A stretch of 64,000 bases of DNA from assembly GCA_047967505.1 (NCBI GenBank), contig CM106539.1. One strand, written 5' to 3'. Positions 23,232 through 34,859 of this stretch are shown piece after piece. Under the pieces are notes generated by a model, which worked only from the letters and a program-made list of their open reading frames with translations, did not search any database and was not told where the DNA came from. Within the stretch, counting starts at the first letter, position 1. Every line of letters starts with the position of its first letter. A program made the position numbers and the translations under genes. Source of the DNA: Dipteris shenzhenensis. Lineage: Eukaryota > Polypodiophyta > Polypodiopsida > Gleicheniales.

Positions 23232-23972
23232 TAAGGGGGGGTGTTAGATATCAATGCTTCACTTTCGTGTAACTACGCAGGAACCAGCTAACTCTACTTG
23301 TAAGCCCCCCATATGAGGAGAAGGCATTTGAGTAGCTCGGTTATCCGGTAGGTCCTGGTTTGGACACCAGATGGAGGCCATGTGTGGGCTGATGGCTGGA
23401 TGGCTTCAGATAGAGTTGGCACACTGCCAACTAGGCTACATACAAGTGCGGGAAGGCCTCCCTTGATTGACTGCACTGAGGGTAGATGGAGCATTTCCCA
23501 GGGCAGCCCACTCTCGAGTTGCAGGGCATGTTTGGAGCCTCAGATGATCTCGGATGGCTCTGGGCCGAACGGAAACTGTAGGTCGATTGCTCTGTTTTTT
23601 TTTTTTTGCGCATCGGTTCTATCGTATGGTCAGTGGCCTGTTTCGGGACTGACCCCCAGTCGACCGTTTTGGGCAGATTGGATCGGTCACCCAATTGAGC
23701 CTAACCGACTACGACTGGTGGCTATATAAGAGCAAGCCCATGAAGCCCATTTCATTACTAGCTACAGCAACCCTGATTCCTTAGCATCCAGCCTCCGTCT
23801 TCTTCCAGCACGCCATCGAAGCTTCTTTCATAGGAGCGCACGGTTGAGAGGCATTGCCATCTATTGTATCAGTTCTATAGTAATCAAAATTTTGATTCTC
23901 TATACTATCTTGTTTTCTCTCTTGCGTACGAGATCCTGTTATCTGTTGAGCACAAACGTATTATTATTTTCT
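23232..23972 (+). repeat. Copia IV polypurine tract and 3' LTR
   Basis: AAGGGGGGG (to 23241) precedes the LTR start TGTTAGATATCAATGC at 23242. The LTR is about 731 bp and matches the 5' LTR, with a T-run expansion (about 23595-23606) and substitutions. The last bases TACA of the 5' copy are missing here or replaced (TTTTCT then GTATTCCA). Confidence 0.85.
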
Positions 23973-23977
23973 GTATT

Positions 23978-24232
23978 CCATGAAAATTGAGAATATATAC
24001 ATGGACTCCTTAGGGCTAGGTTTAGGGTTTGTCCCATAACCCTTATGGTACAATCTATACATCATTCTCAACATCCCGTCTTAAATTGCACTGCATAAGG
24101 GTGCTTTACAAAACAATTTTTGGATTTTCTAAATGTTGCATGATGACAATAGAAATAAAGATAAAAAAAGATGCACAAGAGTGCAAAAAGAGCACAGTAG
24201 AAAAAGTATGTATGAGGTGTACAACTTAACTT
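23978..24232. other. Possible LTR fragment
   Basis: 23978-24083 reads like the edge of another copia LTR (TATATACATGGACTCC ... CATTCTCAACA), but no partner or coding context confirms it. The rest has nothing recognisable. Confidence 0.3.
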
Positions 24233-24553
24233 GTGGAGGTAATGGGCACTCCTCAGGTACCAAAGTTCTCTGAGTTAGATCATAATATCTCCCAATTGAT
24301 GGCAGAGTTTGCTGATTTGAAATTGCATTTGGTTAATGCACAACCTAGAGCACCAAAGAGTGAGGATAGGCCTCGAGATAAGAGTGGGATCACTTGCTAT
24401 GAATGTAATGAAAAAGGTCACTATCGCCCCGAGTGTCCTAGATTTAGAAAGAAAGAAGAAAAACAAGTATCCTTGTTAGAAGCTTCTTCAGGGAATGAGG
24501 AAAGAGAGGTAATGATGGCTAAACAGGGGAGAGAATGGAATCTTGGTAGATGA
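24233..24553 (+). pseudogene. Retroelement gag fragment with CCHC knuckle
   Basis: An open 106-codon frame with CYECNEKGHYRPECPRFRKK, a perfect Cx2Cx4Hx4C nucleocapsid knuckle, preceded by an Arg/Lys-rich stretch. It is typical of the end of a copia- or gypsy-type Gag. No protease follows in frame; a 94-bp tandem duplication starts at its 3' end. Confidence 0.75.
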
Positions 24554-24724
24554 TCAAGATATGTTTCAAGGGTGAGATACGGCCTTTGGAAGCATGTGCA
24601 TAATGCAATTAAAGATGATATGGTAGATGGGGAATCTTGGTAGACGATCAACATATGTTTCAAGGGTGAGATACAACCTTTGGAAGCATGTGCGTAATGA
24701 AGTTAAAGATGATATGGCAGATGG
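24537..24724 (+). repeat. 94-bp tandem duplication
   Basis: Units at 24537-24630 and 24631-24724 both start GGAATCTTGGTAGA and share ATATGTTTCAAGGGTGAGAT; about ten differences. Confidence 0.85.
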
Positions 24725-24949
24725 TGTTGCTTAAAAAGTTAAAGCAGATGTATGGAAATCCTTAGACAAGCTTGTCGGCCAACTTTGTGACAAAAATACA
24801 TGGACCAAGATCGATCATCGTGCGTCAGAAGAGGAGATTAAAACTTTTGGAGAAACAATCCTCGCACAAGCGGACAGTGGCAGTAGTCCAACATGTGGAA
24901 TTTTTCAGAAGCCCCCCTCATAGGAAAGGGCTTAAGCCTTTTTAGGGTC

Positions 24950-26230
24950 TAGTAGTGTTTAGACAGGGGGCTCATTCAGGCCGACCCTTCTTGCAAAGGA
25001 GGAGTTTAAGAGGCAGCCACTCATATGGCACCCAAAGGCTCAAGACTTGGAGGGGGGTATTCTAGGACAGTGGACGCTCATTGGATGGGGGTAGTGGGAC
25101 AATAGCCCAACCACATCTTTTCGGGGTTGGAGACAACTCCCTAGGGATGCAGAGGCTAGGGCACAGACTGTCTTGCATCTGAGGGGGTAGGCACCTAGAT
25201 GGCGGATATTGATGCAATGATCCTGGGGCTATGCAGTTAGTGGATCGCTCATAGTATTAGCTAGTCTGGGCAATTCTTTTGGACAAGGGTGCCTCTTAGT
25301 ATTCAGCTTTTTCGAGAGTCCCTTGGAATCTTTTGTCCACAAGTTTTATAGGGTGGGGCCAAGAGTCCTATTGTAGGCTAAGACATAGATGAACGGCAAG
25401 GATGAGGTGGCCCTGGATGGTTTGGAGTGGCTGTGGATCAAGATAATGAGCCGCTTGGGCAAGGTTTACCACATTGATCCAGACATAGTCTTATCGATCG
25501 AGAGGGAGCAGTTTAGCATCTTTGGCTCTGGGAGGACTGGCCTCTCAATGGTATTTAGTGGAATCCAAGGGAGTTGTTTTGGCCAGCTTGAGCAAAGCAC
25601 TCAGACAAGGTAGAGTAGGTGCCCTTCTTCTCGTACATGACTCGCATTGATCGATGCCTTCAGCTCGAGGTAGCAACTTGGACACCCTCGAGGGAGCGCC
25701 ATTTTGTTGAGCGGGATATCCCTTGGGAGGTTGTCTCCCACTTTTGGCCTTGAGACCAGCTTGAGACCATGGAAGATCTCATATTTCTTATGGCTCCTTG
25801 GTCATGGGGGATTGCCCCCATCAGCCCTTGGTTAAAGCAGATGCAGGTAGAAATGCTTCTGTTGTGTAGAGGGAGTTCTAGAGATGATGTCCCACTACCT
25901 ATGGAGTTGTCCTACAGCTCAGAGGATTTGGCTATTAGCCTTCAAGATAGTGGCTTACACACAATAGATGCAATGGGACTTCACAATGGAGATGGTTGCA
26001 TGGCTCATTCTCCAGAGGACGATGTTTGGGAGACGGTGTTCAACTTTACTGCTTGGAACATCTGGGTCGCTCGGTGTTCAACATTACTACTTGGAACATC
26101 TGGGTCGCTCGGTGTTCAACATTACTGCTTGGAACATCTGGTCCGCTCAGTGTAGTCAAGTGATGGGTGCCAGCAGGTCCCTCCGATGGCTACCATGGTT
26201 GCCATCTAGTAGGACATCATCTTGACTCTA
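24950..26230 (+). mobile_element. Decayed LINE tail, LINE II
   Basis: At 25851-25931 the + strand reads KCFCCVEGVLEMMSHYLWSC then PTAQRIW, the Cx2C...Hx4C zinc-binding domain at the end of plant LINE ORF2. The upstream 900 bp is coding-like (open blocks such as 25389-25613) but shifts frame often and is not clearly alignable by eye. The 38-bp tandem triplication lies just after the zinc domain. Both ends are approximate and no tail or target duplication was found. Confidence 0.5.
26035..26148 (+). repeat. 38-bp unit repeated three times
   Basis: Three consecutive units starting GGTGTTCAAC at 26035, 26073 and 26111, each with CTTGGAACATCTGG. Because 38 is not a multiple of 3, every copy is read in a different frame. 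Confidence 0.9.
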
Positions 26231-27697
26231 CGTACCATCTGAGAGTGCCATATTCCAAGATCATCGAAAGCGACTATCGTTGAAAGGCATGAGAATTTCT
26301 GCAAGGCTTGGCTGCAGGAGTCTTTTACACCTTTTTCGTGGTAGATATTCAATGGATGTATAGACCACCTCCACAAAACAATGCCAATAACAGCCAAATG
26401 CCTCAAGCATAAACATCATCCCAATGGCATATGGATCATAATGTCTCATCCAAGAGAGCATAGCACTATGAGTGCATCAATGTGTTGAAGTTGTCCCTCA
26501 GCATAAAATAGCATCTGCATGCTAAACGCCCATTAATAAAGCATCCCATAAGGAAATCTGGCCTATCAGCACATCCAACAAAAATCATAATTTATCCAAT
26601 GGCCTGTAAATCATCCACTTAAACCCAATGCAAATCACGAATGAGCACACATAGCTTAGACTGCAATAGAGTGATCTGCATAAGGTATATCCAAGAAATC
26701 ACGGTCCTATGGCAATGATCGCTACTCAAAATAGAACTTGAGATGCCTCAAAACATGGATGTCACTGCATAATCAAACTCAAAAAGACAAATTGCAAATA
26801 TCTATCTTCAACCAGAACTCCAAAATCCCAACTGATGAATGGAAAACGGGGAGCCAACCCTTGCAATTGACCTGTAATTAAAAAAAAGGTTTGAACCTTT
26901 GAATGGATTTTGAAAGAGAAACAGATAGTTTGACGTCTCAAAGAGATCAAACTTCTCCAAATCTCCATAAAATCACATAAGAGCTGATAGATAGGGGTTT
27001 TCAGGCCTCTAGAATGCAATGGAACAAACGGTTTCAAAAATTGGGTCCCAATCAGTAGGTCCAATACACGGACCAAAAAAGGTTTTTGCAAACTATTTGC
27101 AATGACCACCAGAGTGTGAATGATGAGCAACACAGAAGGTTAGAGGACCTCCTGTGTCCATCGGAACTGACAGATCTGCAAATGGTTGCTTCAAACTTGA
27201 GTTCCAACACACTGGCAGAAAAACGTTTAAGTAGAGAGAGTTAATCAAAAATCCAATCAAATGACCCCAAATTCAAGAATGAAGGGGTTTTCAAACTCTT
27301 GAAGTGCAATGGATGCCAAAAGCAAGAAATTTTTGCCACTGTAAGTCACTCTCAGTCACATCGAAAGGAAAAGGGGAATCATAGAAAAGGTCTTTTTTCT
27401 CCAAAACCACCTGCAGGCTTGCAAAAAACTACCCAGAGAACTTTCCAAAGGTCTCTACACACTAGGATGCAAGTAAAGTCACCCAATGGAGCTTCTCGTT
27501 GTTAAGAGACCATGCTCAACATCATGTGATTACATGTGCATAGCACTAACACATATAGAGTGCTATAAAGGAAAGGGTTTGATGCCCTAACTCTAACCCT
27601 AAATGGGTTTGTATATATTCTACATTTTTGACTAAATCTAATGTACAGTTAGTCATTTGTGGTATGCTCTCTAGTTGTGCCCTTGCTCCTCATCTCC
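26231..27697. other. Gene-free region
   Basis: The longest open frame (26762-27133, minus, 123 codons) has no recognisable domain and is rich in hydrophobic residues in an AT-rich context. Telomere-like CCCTAACTCTAACCCTAAA near 27585 resembles LTR-type sequence. No firm call. Confidence 0.4.
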
Positions 27698-27701
27698 ACT
27701 C

Positions 27702-27937
27702 AACACTATATTGGAATTTTCAAATAGTTTGGGAATTCCCAATATGGTTAAGATTTGGCCACATGGTCAAATTTGGACCCATTACTTGAAAGTGGAATAC
27801 ATCCTAAATGCCATATTAGGGAATCCTCCCAAGTCCCACTTTCAAAGAAGGGTTCAAGTTTTGGCCACATGGTGAAATATTAACACCTTACTTGAAAGTG
27901 GGACTTGGGAGATTCCCAAATTCTCTAATATAGTGTT
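27702..27937. mobile_element. 236-bp inverted-repeat (MITE-like) element
   Basis: Left end AACACTATATTGGAATTT and right end (inverted) AACACTATATTAGAGAATTT form imperfect terminal inverted repeats that extend over about 35 bp. ACTC flanks both sides (27698-27701 and 27938-27941), a possible 4-bp target duplication. Inside, TCCCAAGTCCCACTTTCAA (about 27827) and its inverse (27892-27910) form a second nested inverted repeat, and TTGGCCACATGGT occurs twice. It has no coding capacity. The superfamily cannot be assigned. Confidence 0.6.
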
Positions 27938-27978
27938 ACTCTTCTCCTTGATAAACAAAAATTCAAAAGACAAAGTGC

Positions 27979-28473
27979 TCAAAAAGCATAGTCTTTATCT
28001 TCTACCACCAAGTTTGATTCTTCATTTGCTGATGGAGTTCTTCCTTCAACTAGATTTGCTTTGTTGTTGAAGTAGCCCTTCTTCACAAGAAATGCTTCAT
28101 TCTCTTTGGAGTTGTTGTTCTTCATGGAATAACATACTCTCTTTTTCAATTGTAGCCAAAGGAACTTAATAAGCAAGATATATTTGAAGCATTTCCCTTG
28201 TGCACCAAATACTCTGTGAAGATGATCCCCAGCTTCATGTGAAGTTTCAAAGCCATCAATGTGGTGAATGTATGAGTCACTTAATCCCAAAGCAATGATA
28301 GCAAGAGCCTTCTTGTCTTTGATCAACCAAATAGCTTCTTCTTTTGTAGGCTTCTTTTCCTTTCCATTCACAACATTCCATATCCCCTTTTTCATAAGCA
28401 CAAACTTAGCTTTTGTTTGCCAAGTATGGAAATTAGTTCCATCAAACTTCTCTACTTGCTCGGGCTTAGTCAT
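27979..28473 (-). pseudogene. Copia V gag N-terminal fragment
   Basis: Starts at ATG 28473: MTKPEQVEKFDGTNFHTWQT then KAKFVLMKKGIWNVVNGKEK, the usual N-terminus of copia Gag. 164 codons stay open, but the middle is internally deleted or diverged (YILLIKFLWLQLKKRVCYSM) and the frame ends at 27979, close to the inverted-repeat element. Protease and the rest are absent. Confidence 0.8.
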
Positions 28474-29246
28474 GTTTACAATTCAAGTACTCATCAATCA
28501 TGGTCAAAGAGAATCACATAGTCATCATTCTAAATGCAAAGTATAAGGACACTCATGAGCTCCATGATTGAGTTCTACTACTCAAGTATAATCAAAACAA
28601 TGAAAATTTGCAGTAAATAATAGAAGCCCCAAACTTATGGTGATTGCTCAATACCCTTTGACCAGAATATGAAGAATTCTGCCAGCAGAGACCAAGGTAG
28701 ATCGGAGGCCACAATTCGCATAGCTCGTAGCTCTATTCAAGGGGATTTTTATGTAGAAATAAAGGCCTTATACCAGAGAAGGTCCTCAACCAAGGAAGCA
28801 CGCAATGTTGTGCTAGGTCGCCATAGCCAAGCTTAGTAAATTTGACTGGTTTTTCATCTGTTTCTCCTCCAATACTTAACCAAACGGGCTCAAAGTTCAC
28901 CAGCAGCTTTCTTGTAGCATCGCCAAACTCATGCCTAGAGGAATTTGGAAATGAGTGAACACAGAGGCAAAATTACATGATACATCAGTAGACTATTTTC
29001 TTGTTGGCATAGGCGATGGAGGCACAATTTTACGACAAGCTTTGAGCTGAAGGTGCGCCCTATAGAGATTGTTCTACAACACAAAGGGCTTGGAGAATGG
29101 TGAAACGACGAGGGAGAACAAGCTCTCACAAATTTGGGGAAGAAATGGTAGAGATGGTAGAAGCTTGAAAAAGTCTAAGAATTCCTACTAGGGAGCATCT
29201 AATGCTAGGCTAAGCTAGATCCAGAACCTAAAGCTCTAATACCAAA
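28474..29246 (-). promoter_or_regulatory. Copia V leader and primer binding site
   Basis: A 770-bp stretch between LTR and gag without a recognised gene. At 29233-29244 the minus strand reads TGGTATTAGAGC, an initiator-Met-tRNA-type primer site with one change, two bases from the LTR end. Confidence 0.6.
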
Positions 29247-29615
29247 TGTAGAAACACATGAGATAGAATAGATGCATCTTGGAAGAGGAGTGAGAGCACA
29301 AGATGTAACCAAAAATGTTGTTCACTATTGATGGTGAGAGAGATGACTCTCTCTTATAGAAATGGGGAGAAGGTGGCCTAGATTAAAGGCACCTTCCCTA
29401 CATCAGTGGCAATCAGCCCCTACATCAGTGGGACTGGCCTAAATCAAAGGAACCTCCCATGTGGGGGCCTTTGGTTTACATCATCACTTAGGTCACACAC
29501 TAGACACATCATAGCACTTGATGTGCCTCTATAACACACACACACACATACATGTGACTCCCCTAGATGCACACATGCACCATAGAGCAAGCCCTTGATC
29601 ACATTTATCCCAACA
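29247..29615 (-). repeat. Copia V 5' LTR
   Basis: A 369-bp LTR that on the minus strand runs from TGTTGGGATAAATG (29615) to GTGTTTCTACA (29247), with TG...CA ends and the primer site next to it. It includes a short (CA)n run near 29537-29548 and TTATAGAGG, a possible TATA box, on the minus strand. No second copy is in the window. Confidence 0.65.
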
Positions 29616-29647
29616 CTCCTCTCCCCTCTTCATATTTTGTCGTGGTA

Positions 29648-30947
29648 TTAGAGCTTAGGAACATAGAGTACATCTTTCACCAATCCTTTCATACCAGTGA
29701 AATTGTTCATAGGGATAATGCATGTCCCTTGAACTGGATTCGGCGTATTATCTGCTATGTAGATGACATTCTTTTGACCTTCTAATGGTTTCACCATTCT
29801 TGATGATTTGTCATATGAGATGATGCACCACTGTCGATGTATCAAGGATCCTGATCTATTGGGTTGACTTAATAGTTGAAATCTTCTTTTGAAATGCAAT
29901 CAGTGTCTAGATACACTATACCAGTCTTCTACATTTTCTCATTTGCAAGAAACATATTCCCATGTACATTTGCATAATGACTGTGACTAGAATGTCCACC
30001 ATGATGATTTTCTCTTCCATGGAAATTCCCTCAATTGCTACTGGATTGACCACCTTGGTCGTACTGCTTCTTGCAACGGCAATCTTTTTCATAGTGTCCA
30101 AACTTATGATAGTAGTTGCACTAGATGTTTGACACATTGGTGAATGCATTCCCTCGTCCTTGGGATCTTCCTTAATTGGAATGATTTCCTCTTTCTTGAC
30201 TTTGATATTGCTAAGGATGATGCTGATGCTGATGTTGATTCTCACTTTGTGTTGATTTTGTTGATGATGACCACTTATCTCGAATGATTTACCTCTACCG
30301 TTGCTTCTATCTAAAGCTGTAAATGCCTGATCATTAGAAGGACCTTTGCGTGCATGAATGGCCTGAGTCCTGAGTTCTTCACCAAGTGAAAATGACTGAA
30401 GTTCTTCTAGTGTCGGAAATTTACCAATGGATGGCAATACTATGGACTAGATTCTCGTATCCCTCTCCTAGTCCATTCATGATGACTTGAACCATTTTTG
30501 CTAGATTCATGATCTCTCCTACTGCTACGAGTTGATTGTTGTAGTCTTTGATCTTGTGTATGTAGGCATGACCGATTTCACTACTGTTGCAAAAACTCTG
30601 GTTCATTTGGTTTCTCAATGTGAGAATCCTAGAAGTGTTTTTGTACTTGCAGAGAGCTACAAACATATCCCATGCTTCTTTCGATGTCTTGACGGTGTTG
30701 AGCTATCCTAGCATGACATCTTGCACATTCTGCTTGATGAGATGATATGCATAATTGCCTTTCTTATTCCAGGTGGAGTAGAGCTATTGCTAGCTTGATT
30801 GTCCAATGGTCTAGGTGTAGATCCATCAACATACTCCCATTTGTCCTGAAGTACAAGAATGGTCTCCATTCGGTATTTCCATGTGCCAAAATGGGAGTTG
30901 TCTAGCTTAGTAGATGCTTCCAAATTGAGGTTGCCAGACATAGACAT
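29648..30947 (-). pseudogene. Copia VI gag and protease remnant
   Basis: Minus strand. Gag starts at 30947 (MSMSGNLNLEASTKLDNSHF then GTWKYRMETI) and continues in 30666-30421 (NQMNQSFCNSSEIGHAYIHK, MNGLGEGYENLVHSIAIHW) and 30437-29916 with shifts. The nucleocapsid and protease region is poorly readable. 29800-29648 ends with LEGQKNVIYIADNTPNPVQG and KDVLYVPKL, the GAG-pre-integrase part. The element stops there, next to the copia V LTR, so integrase to RNase H are missing. Confidence 0.8.
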
Positions 30948-31689
30948 GGTGCAAGAAATGTACTCAAAGTGTCGTAAAAATCACTATCTAAATCAACTAC
31001 AAAACATTGACTGTGGCAAGTGAAATTTGCATTGTCTCGGTGAAGGTAGAACTGCAATATATAATCCGATCTGAATTACAAGGCTTGTGGCAAATGATGC
31101 CGGGATTAGCTAAGAGGCTTTATAAGGCTTGAAATGATGTGCACAATGCCGTGAAATAGCCAAACAAGCTTTACAATGATGGCATGTGTGTGTGAAATCA
31201 AATCATGTGCTATCTGCCTACCACTGATCAATCGATCAATGCCTCTGAACACTCTTAAGTTTGCTCACTGAACTGATGACCGTCATGTTTTAGGTAATGT
31301 GATGATGTGAAACTATATGTGAGCATAGGGACACTCCGAGTAGGAACTAGTCGTCGAGAATTTTGGGCATGTCTTAGATTGGCAACTTGGAGAAATTCAA
31401 CTCGTCTCCTCTATGGCGATCTAGTCTACTCTAATCTAGATCTATACCAATCGTTCATCGATGAAAAGAATAGCAAATAAATTCTTTTTCTTTGGTTCTT
31501 TTTATGTGCTGGGTTAGACGTGCCAATGTAGAGGCTGATGTGCATGTAAGAAGTGGATTTGTCGGCAGTGAGGCTCAAAAGTGAGTGATACTTATGCTGA
31601 AGTGTGTGTGTGATATAACGAGCATGTAGAGCATATAAGGATAGTTACAAAGATTCATAGCAAACATGATATTCAGTATCCTGAAGTTG
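30948..31689. other. Gene-free region
   Basis: Probably the leader of copia VI (minus). TGGTATAGATC on the minus strand near 31453 could be a decayed primer site, but no LTR end is visible beside it. Confidence 0.3.
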
Positions 31690-32878
31690 AGTGATTTTTT
31701 AAAGTGTCGGAAGGAAGTTGAGGTATCCATGGTTTAGCCAAATACCGATGCTTTAGTAATCACAAAAGCAGGAGCTAAGGCTCAAGTTCAAACAAAAAAC
31801 CCATTGGATTTTGATCCTAAACAATTGTAGATTGGGAGGAATAGCAATAAGTCAAGGACGCAGACTTGAAGGCTATATACAAAGCAAATGAAGTGAAGAG
31901 AGATAAAAAAGAGAACTTGAGTAAAGGAAACAGTGATCCGACTCACTTCCAACCATTAATGGAGAACCGTCAGCATAGTACAGCCCGACAGTAGTCAGAA
32001 GTAGGTTGAATGAAGGAGGATAATGATATCGCTAAGAGTCAAGCTAGAATAGAAGAGATCAAGCAAACAAAACAACAACAAGTATAGTCTCAGGAAGATT
32101 TTGCTCAGAATGACACAATAAAAAAGGAGATTTTGACAGACAGTCGGGCAAGATTGGCAGGATCCTGAAAATAGTCGAAAGAAGTAAAGAGAAATCTGAA
32201 GGTAAGGAAGAAGAAAATGAAGCACCTAAAAGGGAGTAGAGTTTGCTTATCAAAGATGAAGCACAAGAACCTGAAGTGAAGCCTAAAAGTAAAGGAGGAC
32301 AAGAGGAGTTTTTTAGAGAATTGTTGCACTCAAAGATCCACATAACACTTGACCAATTTCTTAACTTGGTATCTACTTTTAAAGAATAGTTGTGCTAGAA
32401 TTTTCATAAGGAGCAACCCTCTATAGTAGCTAAAGTGCAAGTAAGAATGAAAGATGAAGAGGATGTGAAAACCTATACCTTTATGGTGGAGGATGTTGAT
32501 TATAAAGTGCCTACAGTAGACGTGGAGTTCAAAAGACAAATAATTCCAGAAGTACTTATTGATGGGGGATCTGGTGTTAACACACTTTCAAAAGAGTTGT
32601 ATAAGCACTTTTGTGAGAATGAATTGGTTCCAGCACCTTTTTTTGTCAGAATGGCTGATCGGAGGAGAATCCACCAACCACCATTGGGTATAGTAAGAGG
32701 TCAACAAATCAGTATATGGGGACTCACATTTACAATAAGTTTTGTGGTACTGAGAATGAAGAAGAAAGCTCTTACTCTATGCTACTATGTAGACCTTGGC
32801 TTCGTGCTACAAAAGCTAAGTAGGATTGGGGAGTTGAAAAAATTACTATTAGGAAGGGAAAGAAAAAGTATAATATAA
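31690..32878 (+). pseudogene. Gypsy II gag end and protease
   Basis: 31690-32400 reads as a Lys/Glu/Gln-rich Gag tail with frequent stops (AKSQARIEEIKQTKQQQV and similar). 32435-32878 is an open 147-codon frame whose PEVLIDGGSGVNTLSKELY is the retropepsin active site of Ty3/gypsy elements (Asp-Gly-Gly-Ser in place of the more usual Asp-x-Gly-Ser/Thr), followed by FFVRMADRRRIHQPPLGIV. The protease region is the best preserved part. Confidence 0.85.
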
Positions 32879-33117
32879 GTCTAACCCCGTGGAGAACTCT
32901 TCCTAGACATATGCAACCCATAGAGGCAGAGGGAGTTAATATGGTGGCAGAGTTGGATGAGGATTATTTTCTAAGAAGAAATCCTTCATTGGTACCATAG
33001 TTTGAAGTAGATGTGGTAGTCATTCTACAAAAGTAGACAAATAATAAGAATATTGAGTCTGACATAGTTCCAGATATGTAGCCCAAAAACCCAAACAGTT
33101 TCAACCAGAAAGAGAAT

Positions 33118-34632
33118 GTGGCTCAAAAGAAGTCAGATGACTTTGATGCTGATGAAGAAACAGTGGAGGGAGGTATAAAAACTCATATTCAAGTAGTAAT
33201 CCAAGCAGAGAAGGCCTTTGAAGAACATATGAGCAAGAGTGCTAGGGTGAAAGAAGATGAACTTGAAGACATGAATCTTGGTGACAAGGAAGATCCAAAG
33301 ATGGTTTGTGTTAGCATTGAATTTAAGGAACCTTTCAAAGGGAAATTGAGGGAACTATTGTTGGAGTTCAAGAACATTTTTGCATGGCATTATACAGATA
33401 TAAAGGGAGTCGATCCTTCTTTTTGCCTACATAGAATAAATCTTTAAAAAGCTATAGTTCCAATTGTTTAGAAAAGATATAGAATGAATCCCAATTATGA
33501 AAGTTAAAGAGGAGTTTGATAAGCTTCTGAAAGTTGGGTTCATATATCATTTGGATAGAGTCACTTGGTTGTCACCTATTGTCATAGTTCCAAAAAAGAA
33601 TGGCAAGCTAAGAGTATGTGTGCTGAATGCAACAACTATTATTGATCCATTCCCTTTACCTTCTTGTGATACCATGTTGGATGTTGTGGCAAGCCACGAG
33701 TTTTATAGATTTTTGGATGGATTCAGTGGTTACAATCAAATAAGGATGGCTCAAGAGGACAAAGACAAAATTGCATTTGTCACTGAATGGGGAGTATCTG
33801 CAAATGATGTAATGACTTTTGGTTTGAAGAATGCTCCACCATTTTCAAAAGTGGATACAAGAGGTGTTTACAGAGTACCTTACCTCCTTCATGAGAGTAT
33901 TCTTGGATGACTTCATAGTATTTGGTAAGAGATCAGACCATTTAGATCATCTCAGATTATGCTTTGAGAAATGTCGGATTGCTTGATTGAGCTTGAATCC
34001 TAGCAAATGTGCTTTTGCTGTGGAAAGAGGTGTGTTATTGGGGCACATTATATCTGAAGATGGAATGGCTATTGATCCAAGCAGGGTATCTGTCATACAG
34101 AAAGCTTTTTTTCCCAAGAATGTAAAAGCATTGTCTAGGTTTATTGGCCAGATCAAATGGCATAGTAGATTTGTGAGGTATCTCTCACCTATGTGTATGC
34201 CACTCACTAAATTGATAAGAGAGGGAGTAAAATATGTATGGGGATTGGAGCAAAAGCAAGCATTTGATGTTTTAAAGAAGATGTTGGTAGTAGCTCCTAT
34301 CCTACAACCTCTAGATTGGGAATTTTCATGTGTTTGTGGATGCTTTAGATGTGGCAGTTGGAGTAGTCTTGATGTAAAACAAGCATAAAAAATGGTCCCG
34401 ACCCGTGTATTATGCCAGTAGAGTGTTGAAAAAGGCCGAAAAGAATTATGAAGTCACTGAAAGAGAAGCTTTGGGAATGGTATATGCTTTACATAAGTTC
34501 AAACATTACCTGCTTGGTAATAAGGTTGTATTCCATGTTGACCAACAGGCTTTGATCTACTTGGTAACTAAACCACAACTAACTGGAAGACTTGCAAGGT
34601 GGATGTTGTTGTTGCAGGAATTTGATTATTAG
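33118..34632 (+). pseudogene. Gypsy II reverse transcriptase and RNase H
   Basis: 33118-33447 is the pre-RT linker ending LLLEFKNIFAWHYTDIKGVD. A TAG at 33469-33471 sits where relatives have Gln. RT runs from 33497 (EEFDKLLKVGFIYHLDRVTW, IVIVPKKNGKLRVCV, FYRFLDGFSGYNQIRMAQED). The catalytic box is FLDDFIVFG, out of frame near 33905. 33987-34388 is the connection (NPSKCAFAVERGVLLGHIIS). RNase H 34405-34632 has YYASRVLKKAEKNYEVTERE, with VDQQAL where HTDHKAL is typical. Enzyme inactive through shifts and stops. Confidence 0.9.
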
Positions 34633-34859
34633 ATAATTCATACACCAAGAAGACAAATGCAATTGCTGATTACTTGAGTAGACTTATCACATGAGAATAT
34701 CCTATTGGAGTTCCAGATCAACTACCAGATGTAGACTTGTTCGTGATCCGAATGGATGATCCAAGAGTTTGGTATGATCGGATGATGTTTTTCCTTACTA
34801 ATGGGCTGATTCTTGATTCTTTGTCAAGGGATAAGAAAAAGAAAATGGTGCTACAAAGT

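Larger units (their letters stand above)
18431..23972 (+). mobile_element. Copia IV: two-LTR element, coding region decayed
   Basis: A 5.5-kb Ty1/copia retrotransposon with 5' LTR 18431-19160, primer site 19161, gag, protease, integrase, RT and RNase H in copia order, polypurine tract 23232-23241 and 3' LTR from 23242. GTATA precedes the 5' LTR and GTATT (23973-23977) follows the 3' LTR if the latter lost its final TACA, so the target duplication is plausible but imperfect. It lies to the right of the gypsy I gag remnant. Confidence 0.9.

Noticed and set aside
26206-26461. Minus-strand frame with a phrase like DPYAIGMMFMLEAFG, vaguely like a protein kinase segment
   Set aside because: No catalytic or nucleotide-binding motif nearby, short, and not supported by splice sites.
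26762-27133. 123-codon minus-strand ORF
   Set aside because: No recognisable domain, hydrophobic bias expected from AT-rich antisense DNA.
29643-29654. TGGTATTAGAGC on the + strand, like a primer binding site
   Set aside because: The surrounding coding sequence (copia VI) runs on the minus strand and no LTR ends in CA just before it; probably coincidence or a small relic.
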